NCBI GenBank assembly: GCA_018813805.1
Contig: JAHJAP010000093.1
Coordinates: forward strand, 1-5,887
Direction: 5' to 3'
From: Patescibacteria group bacterium
GTDB taxonomy: Bacteria > Patescibacteriota > Patescibacteriia > Patescibacteriales > GWC2-42-12
Length of the DNA stretch: 5,887 bases
Positions 1 through 4,899 of this stretch are shown here, one piece after another. Positions within the stretch are counted from its first letter, which is position 1. Each line of letters begins with the position of its first letter. Under the pieces are notes generated by a model. It was not told the DNA's origin and made no database searches. It saw only the letters and a list, made by a program, of their open reading frames with translations. Position numbers and translations under genes: made by a program.

Positions 1-13
1 AACAAACGCACTT

Positions 14-51
14 ATAAAAAATCTGTCGCTGAATACTGTATTCAACGACAG
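14..51 (-). terminator. Rho-independent terminator-like hairpin, minus strand
   Basis: Positions 23-51 form a near-perfect hairpin: the outer arms CTGTCG and CGACAG pair, one C/A mismatch follows, then TGAAT pairs with ATTCA around a short loop. Read on the minus strand, the stem is followed at once by six Ts (positions 21-16), the classic intrinsic-terminator layout. It lies 27 bp beyond the stop of the minus-strand recombinase gene and would end that transcript after it has crossed the tRNA gene antisense. On the plus strand no T-run follows, so it is less likely to end a plus-strand transcript entering from the left. Confidence 0.7.
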
Positions 52-66
52 ACCCATAAAATTTAT

Positions 67-140
67 GGACAATTAGCTCAGTTGGTTAGAGCGTCACATT
101 GACATTGTGAAGGCCACTGGTTCGAGTCCAGTATTGTCCA
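67..140 (+). tRNA. tRNA-Val (anticodon GAC)
   Basis: A complete 74-nt cloverleaf can be folded. The acceptor stem GGACAAU (67-73) pairs with AUUGUCC (133-139), with discriminator A140. The D stem is GCUC/GAGC (76-79 and 89-92). The anticodon stem is UCACA/UGUGA (94-98 and 106-110) around the loop UUGACAU, which puts GAC at 101-103 and so reads the valine codons GUC and GUU. The T arm is ACUGG-UUCGAGU-CCAGU (116-132). The 3' CCA is not encoded, since A140 is followed by CAT. The 3' end coincides with the start of a 117-bp repeat, and the recombinase gene overlaps the whole gene body antisense from position 78. tRNA 3' ends are common integration targets, which fits the neighbouring recombinase. 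Confidence 0.95.
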
Positions 141-1679
141 CATTTCAAGATTTCTTTCGCCCTCGCCCTTCGCTTCGCTCGGGGCTCGGGCTTCCACCTT
201 CGCACTTTGTGCTTCGGCGGACAAGTCGGCGGGCAGAAAATAAAGGTAATTCCACGGCTTTTTGAAATCTACAAAAAGCCGTTGGTCAAAAATTCGGCGG
301 TTCGAGCCGATTTTTTTGATAAAATTTTTCATCTCTGAAAAATCGTTCTCCAAAGCGAAATTTTTGGCTTGGTTGGCCTCTAAAATCCAATTTCTTGTGA
401 GTTCGAGCCAATGATTTCCTTTTCGCTCAAAATCCGATAATTTTTCCTCTTTTGTTTTCTTTTCCGCCATTAGGGCGTTTTTTGTTTGCTGAAATTCCAC
501 CAGTTCCAACGCTTCGGAAAGATAAGCGTCTGTTAGTCGTTCCAGTTTCGCTTTAATGGCGGAAATATCTTTTTTGAGATTTTGAGCGAAAAGGTCTGAT
601 GTTTGGCGGTTCTCATTTTCCCACACTTTTAATTTATCCAAGTATCTTTCCCGCCAAACATCGGGCAAAGAAACTTTTTGACAATTCTCTTTTACCTGCT
701 CGGTTAAAAGTTCCTCCCGCAAAAAGCGAGTTTGCGAACAATTTTGCGTTTTGCTTTTATGGGTGCAACGATAATATACAAATTTTAGTCCGCTTTTTTT
801 GATGTGCCGCTCCGCTGTTATGGAATATCCGCACTCGCCGCAAACCGCAAAATTGAGAAATTGAAAATTTTTTGGTCCTCGTTTTTTGCGAGGCTTGCCG
901 TTCGTTATTAATACTTCCTGTATTTGGTCAAAAAGTTTCTTTGAAATCATTGGTTTATGCGATCCTTGATGCACTTCGCCCCGATAGCGAAAATGTCCGT
1001 AATAAAACGGATTGGTCAAAATTTTCTGTATTGTAGAAAGATGAGGTAGTTTTCCGTCTTTGCCAACCAAGCCAAGAGAAAACATTTTGCTTTGAATTTT
1101 CGTTAAAGTATATTCGCTCGTTGCAAAAGCCCGCAAAATTTCTTTCACTTTGTTAAAAGTTTTTCGGTCTGGCTCAATCGTTCGCAATCTTGGCTCATTG
1201 AAATAACCGAGAGGGGCTTTTGCCGAAAGTTCACCTCGCCTGATTTTCTGCCTGATTCCTCGCAAAATGTTTTCTCTTAAATTATCGGTGTAATATTTGG
1301 CTTGTCCGAAAGCAACGCTCAACATAAATTTTCCTTGTGGCGTTGGTTCAAACCAAAAGGTAGGGAATTTTAGCGAGGTAATTTTTCCGGTATCAACGAG
1401 ATAAATTATCCGTCCGCCATCAATACTATTTCTCGCGAGGCGGTCGGGATTCCACGCTAAAATTCCCTGTGCGTTGCCTTTTTCAATTTCGGAAAGCATA
1501 AAATTAAAAACTTCTCGGCCCGGCTCTTTGGCTGTTTTGCTTTCGTAATATTCTTTAACCACGAAAAGATTGTTCTGTTTGGCAAATTCTCGCAGTTCTG
1601 CGAGCTGGGCCTCAATGGACAAAATTTGTCTTTCTTCGTCCTCACTTGATTTGCGACAATAGATAAAGTATTTAATCAT
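78..1679 (-). CDS. Large serine recombinase with a read-through tail antisense to tRNA-Val
   Basis: This 533-residue protein is a DNA recombinase of the large serine (resolvase/invertase) family, which cuts and rejoins DNA at attachment sites through a covalent seryl intermediate. Visible in order: an N-terminal catalytic domain (about 1-145) with YCRKSS and S11 or S12 as nucleophile (S11 by register with YxRxS), and the arginine motif NPDRLARNS (77-85); a recombinase domain (about 155-260); a zinc ribbon with C280, C283, C305 and C314; and a probable coiled coil (about 345-420). The body ends near W476 in a KPWNYLYF motif. Residues 476-514 are encoded by the 117-bp inverted repeat, and residues 515-533 by the antisense of tRNA-Val, so the tail looks acquired rather than ancestral. 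The start is ATG with no clear Shine-Dalgarno. The gene diverges from the regulator gene and its likely terminator is at 14-51. It could act as integrase for the island, as an invertase of its own segment, or both. Confidence 0.9.
   Translation of the reverse strand: MIKYFIYCRKSSEDEERQILSIEAQLAELREFAKQNNLFVVKEYYESKTAKEPGREVFNFMLSEIEKGNAQGILAWNPDRLARNSIDGGRIIYLVDTGKITSLKFPTFWFEPTPQGKFMLSVAFGQAKYYTDNLRENILRGIRQKIRRGELSAKAPLGYFNEPRLRTIEPDRKTFNKVKEILRAFATSEYTLTKIQSKMFSLGLVGKDGKLPHLSTIQKILTNPFYYGHFRYRGEVHQGSHKPMISKKLFDQIQEVLITNGKPRKKRGPKNFQFLNFAVCGECGYSITAERHIKKSGLKFVYYRCTHKSKTQNCSQTRFLREELLTEQVKENCQKVSLPDVWRERYLDKLKVWENENRQTSDLFAQNLKKDISAIKAKLERLTDAYLSEALELVEFQQTKNALMAEKKTKEEKLSDFERKGNHWLELTRNWILEANQAKNFALENDFSEMKNFIKKIGSNRRIFDQRLFVDFKKPWNYLYFLPADLSAEAQSAKVEARAPSEAKGEGERNLEMWTILDSNQWPSQCQCDALTN
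138..254 (+). repeat. 117-bp perfect inverted repeat, left copy (IR1-L)
   Basis: This copy is the exact reverse complement of 1735-1851 over 117 bp, checked base by base; the next base at each end mismatches. Its outer end is the CCA at 138-140, which is the tRNA-Val 3' end. Its inner end falls at codon 476 (Trp) of the recombinase gene. It is strikingly GC-rich compared with the AT-rich surroundings and contains GC-rich dyads. It encodes recombinase residues 476-514 on the minus strand. Just outside the repeat the two flanks still resemble each other (ATTGTCCA here against ATTGACCA beside the other copy), as if the right copy had once carried a tRNA-end-like sequence. Confidence 0.95.
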
Positions 1680-1698
1680 AGTTTTTAGAAGTTTTTAA

Positions 1699-1908
1699 TT
1701 TTATTTTTACACCGACAATTTAAAAAATTTCGTTTGGAATTACCTTTATTTTCTGCCCGCCGACTTGTCCGCCGAAGCACAAAGTGCGAAGGTGGAAGCC
1801 CGAGCCCCGAGCGAAGCGAAGGGCGAGGGCGAAAGAAATCTTGAAATGTGGTCAATTTTAGAAAAAGTTAGAACTCATTTTCAAGAAAACCCCGACGCCG
1901 ACTTCTGA
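1699..1908 (+). pseudogene. Orphan recombinase-like C-terminal reading frame through IR1-R
   Basis: On the plus strand a frame opens after the TAA at 1696-1698, passes through the right repeat copy in the same phase that the recombinase uses in the left copy, and ends at TGA 1906-1908. It encodes WNYLYF, the repeat-encoded tail, then a different ending, SILEKVRTHFQENPDADF. There is no credible start codon, so it is unlikely to be expressed alone. Either it is the stranded 3' end of a recombinase gene, or the alternative C-terminus the recombinase would gain if the segment between the repeats inverted. Frame conservation is seen directly; function is inference. Confidence 0.4.
1735..1851 (-). 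repeat. 117-bp perfect inverted repeat, right copy (IR1-R)
   Basis: This is the exact reverse complement of 138-254. Its inner edge lies 56 bp upstream of the recombinase start codon, so the pair frames the recombinase body and its promoter region (255-1734). Within it, GCCC-GA-GCCC (1798-1807) can pair with GGGC-GA-GGGC (1821-1830), giving two 4-bp GC stems separated by a tandem GA/GA internal loop. The 13-nt apical loop contains GCGAAGC (1811-1817). A second dyad, GCAC-AAA-GTGC, lies just upstream. Perfect identity between copies implies a recent duplication, continuing gene conversion or inversion, or an assembly artefact. Confidence 0.95.
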
Positions 1909-1920
1909 AAAATTACGCTC

Positions 1921-1969
1921 GGGCGGGCAAAAAGGAAGGGGGTTGGGGGGAAGGAATTTTTGCCCGCCC
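1921..1969. repeat. G-rich-loop hairpin (13-bp perfect stem)
   Basis: GGGCGGGCAAAAA (1921-1933) pairs perfectly with TTTTTGCCCGCCC (1957-1969). The 23-nt loop consists of G-runs (G2, G5, G6, G2) split by AA, TT and AA, so it could form a G-quadruplex on the plus strand. The downstream half of this hairpin belongs to the 75-bp inverted repeat, whose far copy stops inside the loop and lacks the first stem arm. No T-run follows directly on either strand, so a standard terminator is not the best reading. Confidence 0.75.
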
Positions 1970-2014
1970 TCACTTTCGCCGCTTCTTTTTTCGCCGCCGC
2001 AATTTTTCGTATTT
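1940..2014 (+). repeat. 75-bp perfect inverted repeat, left copy (IR2-L)
   Basis: This copy is the exact reverse complement of 5704-5778 over 75 bp, checked base by base, with mismatches immediately beyond each end. It is GC-rich and dominated by repeated cgcc/gccg units. It begins inside the G-rich loop of the hairpin at 1921-1969. Together with its partner it frames the regulator, the methyltransferase and the whole preQ0 operon. It shows no similarity to the 117-bp repeat beyond general GC-richness. Confidence 0.95.
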
Positions 2015-2030
2015 CGCGAAGCGAAAAACG
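2008..2030. repeat. Short hairpin with GCGAAGC apex
   Basis: CGTATTTCGC (2008-2017) pairs with GCGAAAAACG (2021-2030) with one mismatch around a GAA loop, so the apex is GCGAAGC (2016-2022). The same heptamer is at the apex of the dyad in the 117-bp repeat. It straddles the inner end of the left 75-bp repeat; the right copy does not extend into it. Confidence 0.6.
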
Positions 2031-2040
2031 TTATTTACTC

Positions 2041-2126
2041 TTTACTATTTTTGATTTTTGGTGTAGCATTAAAGTAATAGCAAGGAAATATAACTAATAC
2101 TTTAATTCTACCACTACGATATTAGT
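2041..2126 (+). promoter_or_regulatory. Possible promoter and operator of the Xre regulator
   Basis: An inverted repeat, ACTAATA (2093-2099) and TATTAGT (2120-2126), has arms 20 bp apart, the second directly abutting the regulator start codon. A smaller dyad, ACTA-N6-TAGT (2113-2126), overlaps it. Xre-type repressors often bind such dyads to control their own gene, so this is a reasonable operator candidate. Promoter elements are weak: TTTACT (2041-2046) with TAGCAT (2064-2069) at 17 bp is one possibility. No Shine-Dalgarno precedes the ATG. Confidence 0.35.
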
Positions 2127-2324
2127 ATGTCAAATATAACCAAAAATTTAAGAAGGATGAGAGAAGCCAAAGGGCTTTCTCAAGAAAAATTGGCGAGATT
2201 GGCCGATGTCGCCAATAATACGATTATCAAAATTGAAGCTGGTAAAAATCAGAATCCAACACTTGATACACTCAAGAAAATAGCTAAAGCTCTTGAGATT
2301 AGTGTCGATGATTTAATCAAATAA
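2127..2324 (+). CDS. Xre/Cro-C1-type HTH transcriptional regulator
   Basis: This 65-residue protein is a single helix-turn-helix domain of the Xre (HTH_3) family with no other domain. The recognisable core runs from LSQEKLARLADV (17-28) through NNTIIKIEAGKNQNPTLDTLKKIAKAL (30-56), the usual five-helix pattern with the recognition helix around 30-37. Small stand-alone Xre proteins are typical of plasmids, phages and islands, where they repress their own promoter and neighbouring genes. It is the first gene inside the 75-bp repeat pair and is followed after 5 bp by the methyltransferase gene, so the two are probably co-transcribed. The dyad abutting its start codon is a possible autoregulatory site. 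Its targets are unknown; the que promoter and the recombinase gene are candidates. Confidence 0.85.
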   Translation: MSNITKNLRRMREAKGLSQEKLARLADVANNTIIKIEAGKNQNPTLDTLKKIAKALEISVDDLIK

Positions 2325-2329
2325 TTTTT

Positions 2330-3082
2330 ATGGAGCAAAAAATGGAATCAGAAAAACCATTGGAAAAACCAGAAAATATCAATCCCGAAATAACTAGAAA
2401 CTTTGTTGATTTTATAAAAGAAAAATCTGAGGCGGGGCCGTATAGAGTCGAAGTAAAAGTTGGCGATAAAGTTATCCCGATTGATGTTTTTCCAACGGTT
2501 TTTCCTCCCAGATCGGATTACAGCGTAAGTTCAAAATCAGTATTTGAAACATTTGGTAATCTTCAAGGATTAGAAGTTGCCGACATCGGTTCGGGAAGTG
2601 GAATTGAATCAATTGTTGCGGCAATGGCCGGCGCAAATCATGTTGACGCGGCTGATATAAATCAACAAGCTGTTGATTGCTCAAAACATAATGTTGAAAT
2701 GAATGGTTTGCAAAACACTATAGAAGTTTTTTATTCTGATCTTTTTCAGAATTTTCCAGAAAAGAAATATGATTTAATCATTGCAAATTTACCGATTGTA
2801 AATTTTGACGCTGGCGATAGCCCCATTAATCAAGCACTTTACGACAAAGGCTTTGAAATACATAAAAGATTATTTAGAGATGCCAAAAAAAATTTAATTG
2901 AAAATGGAATAATCATCTTTACACACGCGAACCTTCAGAGTGCAAAAACAGCAAGCCCGGATTATGATTTTATAATTTTAGAAAAATTAATTGATGATTA
3001 TGGTTACAAAATCACGGAAAAAGCGGAAAGAAAAGATTTGGGCTATAAATGGATAAATTATAAAATCGCTCTTAAAAGATGA
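2330..3082 (+). CDS. Class I SAM-dependent methyltransferase, substrate unknown
   Basis: This 250-residue protein has a Rossmann-fold methyltransferase domain. Motif I is VADIGSGSGIES (83-94), which binds S-adenosylmethionine. D109 in DAADIN is the expected acidic residue of motif II. ANLPI (152-156) sits where PrmC/HemK- and RsmC-like enzymes have NPPY or NPPF, so the catalytic motif is atypical: NLPI keeps the Asn and one Pro but lacks the aromatic residue. The preceding FPPRSDYSVSS (58-68) resembles the segment before the core in that group. The first 35 residues are charged and probably flexible. Protein, RNA and small-molecule substrates are all possible; nothing ties it directly to 7-deazaguanine chemistry. 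An ATG at 2342 (Met5) has a well-placed GGAG and may be the true start. The gene sits 5 bp after the regulator and 169 bp before queD, which has its own promoter. Confidence 0.8.
   Translation: MEQKMESEKPLEKPENINPEITRNFVDFIKEKSEAGPYRVEVKVGDKVIPIDVFPTVFPPRSDYSVSSKSVFETFGNLQGLEVADIGSGSGIESIVAAMAGANHVDAADINQQAVDCSKHNVEMNGLQNTIEVFYSDLFQNFPEKKYDLIIANLPIVNFDAGDSPINQALYDKGFEIHKRLFRDAKKNLIENGIIIFTHANLQSAKTASPDYDFIILEKLIDDYGYKITEKAERKDLGYKWINYKIALKR
2332..2344 (+). promoter_or_regulatory. Shine-Dalgarno favouring the internal methyltransferase start
   Basis: GGAG at 2332-2335 is followed after 6 nt by ATG at 2342-2344, which is codon 5 of the longer reading frame. The ATG at 2330 has only T-rich sequence upstream. 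The internal start would shorten the protein by four residues (MEQK) outside any domain. Confidence 0.5.
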
Positions 3083-3251
3083 AAACATTGCCGCTAAGTC
3101 ACAAAATTTCCGGAATAAAAATTGAAATACTCCTTTTACCAGTAGTCCAATTATAAATGAGAGTTTCCGGACGCATACAATACTTTGAATAATTCCGACT
3201 TTTGATTTATAATGTTATCATAACCAATTTATTCAATTTAACAAATTACTT
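3083..3251 (+). promoter_or_regulatory. que operon promoter region (TTGAAT-17-TATAAT)
   Basis: TTGAAT (3185-3190) and a perfect TATAAT (3208-3213), 17 bp apart, make a strong sigma70-type promoter. Transcription would start near 3220, giving a leader of about 30 nt. That leader is AT-rich with no C-rich pseudoknot-forming element, so I see no preQ1 riboswitch in it. Upstream, the 8-mer TTTCCGGA occurs twice (3107-3114 and 3164-3171) and could be a regulator site, though this is weak. No clear terminator follows the methyltransferase gene. No Shine-Dalgarno precedes queD. Confidence 0.7.
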
Positions 3252-3599
3252 ATGATTAAAATAACAAAAGAATTTACCTTTGATTCTGCTCATCAGCTAA
3301 ATTGGCATCAAGGTAAATGTAAAAATTTACATGGCCATACTTATAAACTGCGAGTTACTGTCAAGGGAGAAATAAATCAAAATGGTATTATTATTGACTT
3401 CGGAGATTTAAAAGAGATTGTCAATGAGTTGGTAATTGAACAACTGGATCATAAATTTTTGAATGACATAGTAGACAACCCAACCGCTGAAAACTTAATA
3501 GTTTGGATTTGGGATCGGTTAAAATCAAAATTAAATTTATCAGAAATACGGCTTTGGGAAACTCCTACAAGTTATGTAACTTATAAAGGAAAATTATGA
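3252..3599 (+). CDS. queD: 6-carboxy-5,6,7,8-tetrahydropterin synthase (QueD)
   Basis: This cytoplasmic enzyme of the 6-pyruvoyltetrahydropterin synthase fold converts 7,8-dihydroneopterin triphosphate to 6-carboxytetrahydropterin, the second step of preQ0 synthesis. At 115 residues it has the usual QueD length. The zinc ligands are visible: H14 in FDSAH, and H27 and H29 in LHGH. The catalytic cysteine is C23 in the C-x3-HGH arrangement. Further family signatures are IDFGDLK (48-54), LDHKFLND (65-72) with the Asp-His pair, PTAEN (77-81) and E103 in WETP. All key residues are present, so it should be active. It is the first gene of the operon, behind its own promoter, and its TGA overlaps the queC ATG by 4 bp (ATGA), indicating translational coupling. 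Confidence 0.95.
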   Translation: MIKITKEFTFDSAHQLNWHQGKCKNLHGHTYKLRVTVKGEINQNGIIIDFGDLKEIVNELVIEQLDHKFLNDIVDNPTAENLIVWIWDRLKSKLNLSEIRLWETPTSYVTYKGKL

Positions 3600-4252
3600 A
3601 AGCAGTTATTATTATTTCAGGGGGAATGGATTCGACAGCAGCATTATATAAAGCGTGCCGAGATTATGATGCGGTCGAAGCTATTAGCTTTGATTATGGC
3701 TCAAAGCATAATCATAAAGAGATCCCTTTTGCCAAATATCATTGCGATAAGTTGGGAATTAAGCATCAGGTTGTTAATCTTGAATTTATGAATAAACTAT
3801 TTAAGTCTGATTTACTAAAATCAGGCGGGAATATACCAGAAGGACATTATGAACAAGAAAAAATGAAATCTACCGTCGTTCCTTTTAGAAACGGAATAAT
3901 GCTTGCCATCGCTTGTGGGTATGCCGAGAGTATTGATGCAGATAAAGTTATTATTGGTTCCCATGTCGGCGATCACGCCATATATCCAGATTGTCGAACT
4001 GAGTTTAATAAAGCCATAAATGAAGCCATGAAACTTGGAACTTATAAAAATGTTCAACTTGAGGCGCCTTTTGAAAAATTAAGAAAAGAAGACATTGCTA
4101 AAATGGGAAACGAATTAGGAATAGATTTTTCGCAGACCTGGTCTTGTTATAAAGGTGGCGAATTGCATTGCGGCAAATGTGGAACCTGCGTTGAGAGAAA
4201 AGAAGCTTTCAAACTCGCGGGGTTAGAAGATAAAACTCAATATGAAAATTAA
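3596..4252 (+). CDS. queC: 7-cyano-7-deazaguanine (preQ0) synthase (QueC)
   Basis: QueC converts 7-carboxy-7-deazaguanine to preQ0 using ATP and ammonia, first adenylating the carboxylate and forming an amide, then dehydrating it to the nitrile. The 218 residues match the family length. The PP-loop SGGMDST (8-14) binds ATP pyrophosphate; the VPFRNG segment (95-100) is a family signature. The C-terminal structural zinc site has C184, C192, C195 and C198 in SCYKGGELHCGKCGTC (183-198). The ATG overlaps the queD stop and is preceded by AGGA (3587-3590) at 5-nt spacing, one of the few convincing ribosome-binding sites here. Its end overlaps queE by 11 bp. No defect is visible. Confidence 0.96.
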   Translation: MKAVIIISGGMDSTAALYKACRDYDAVEAISFDYGSKHNHKEIPFAKYHCDKLGIKHQVVNLEFMNKLFKSDLLKSGGNIPEGHYEQEKMKSTVVPFRNGIMLAIACGYAESIDADKVIIGSHVGDHAIYPDCRTEFNKAINEAMKLGTYKNVQLEAPFEKLRKEDIAKMGNELGIDFSQTWSCYKGGELHCGKCGTCVERKEAFKLAGLEDKTQYEN

Positions 4253-4889
4253 AATCAATGAAATCTTTAAAAGTATTCAGGGGGAAGGAATTTATACGGG
4301 CCTTCCTACGACATTTATCAGAACGACGGGGTGTAATTTAAGATGTTCTTGGTGTGATACAAAATACGCCTACTTTGGGGGGAGGGAAATGACATTAGAT
4401 CAAATTTTGGATAAATGTAGAAAATTAGAGGTAAAGAATATCTGTTTGACTGGAGGCGAACCATTAATTCACGGAGATAGGTCAAAGGAGCTGATTAAAT
4501 TGCTAATCAAAGAGGGATACGAGGTTTTAATCGAAACTAATGGGGCGTTCAATATTTCCAATCTGTCTAAAGAAGCAATTATTTCTTTGGATATTAAATG
4601 TCCTTCTTCTGGTATGAGCGATAAAATGCTTTATAAAAATTTGGATTTATTAAAGATGAAAGATCAGGTTAAGTTTATTATTGACGATATGAAAGATTAT
4701 AATTTTGCCAAGGATATCGTCAAGAAATATAAACTCGAGGGTAAAACCAACATTATTTTTCAGCCAGTATACAAAGAAGATACAAAATTTATTCAGAGTC
4801 TAATTAAAAAATTATTAGTCGACAAACTTCAGGTAAGAATAGGTTTGCAACTCCACAAAATTATCTGGGGTAATAAAAAAGGCGTTTAA
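4242..4889 (+). CDS. queE: 7-carboxy-7-deazaguanine synthase, radical SAM (QueE)
   Basis: QueE is a radical SAM enzyme that contracts the ring of 6-carboxytetrahydropterin to give 7-carboxy-7-deazaguanine, the committing step toward the deazapurine core. At 215 residues it is of the compact type usual for the family. The [4Fe-4S] cluster ligands are C31, C35 and C38 in CNLRCSWCDT (31-40). SIQGEG (11-16) is the characteristic N-terminal QueE signature for substrate contact. LTGGEP (69-74) contributes to SAM binding, ETNG (about 98-101) follows, and QLHKIIWG near the C-terminus is typical of the family. The start overlaps queC by 11 bp and lacks its own Shine-Dalgarno, so translation probably depends on coupling. 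Confidence 0.95.
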   Translation: MKIKINEIFKSIQGEGIYTGLPTTFIRTTGCNLRCSWCDTKYAYFGGREMTLDQILDKCRKLEVKNICLTGGEPLIHGDRSKELIKLLIKEGYEVLIETNGAFNISNLSKEAIISLDIKCPSSGMSDKMLYKNLDLLKMKDQVKFIIDDMKDYNFAKDIVKKYKLEGKTNIIFQPVYKEDTKFIQSLIKKLLVDKLQVRIGLQLHKIIWGNKKGV

Positions 4890-4899
4890 ATTAAAAAAA

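Larger units (their letters stand above)
1680..2126. other. Divergent intergenic region, 447 bp
   Basis: This gap lies between the divergently transcribed recombinase and regulator genes. From left to right it holds: a very AT-rich leader (1680-1734) that should contain the recombinase promoter, though I see no convincing -35/-10 pair there; the right copy of the 117-bp repeat; a short plus-strand orphan coding tail ending at 1908; a G-rich hairpin; the left copy of the 75-bp repeat; a GCGAAGC-tipped hairpin; and an AT-rich stretch with a possible operator next to the regulator start. No complete gene was found. Confidence 0.8.

Noticed and set aside
57..62. TAAAAT as a -10 element for the tRNA gene
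   Set aside because: It is only 4 bp from the mature 5' end, which would place the start inside the tRNA, and no -35 element lies at the right distance.
599..802. Plus-strand open frame of 67 codons
   Set aside because: It lies wholly antisense to the recombinase zinc-ribbon and coiled-coil region and shows no family signature or ribosome-binding site.
1921..1969. Intrinsic terminator for genes on either side
   Set aside because: The stem is strong, but the 23-nt loop is long and no T-run follows directly on either strand.
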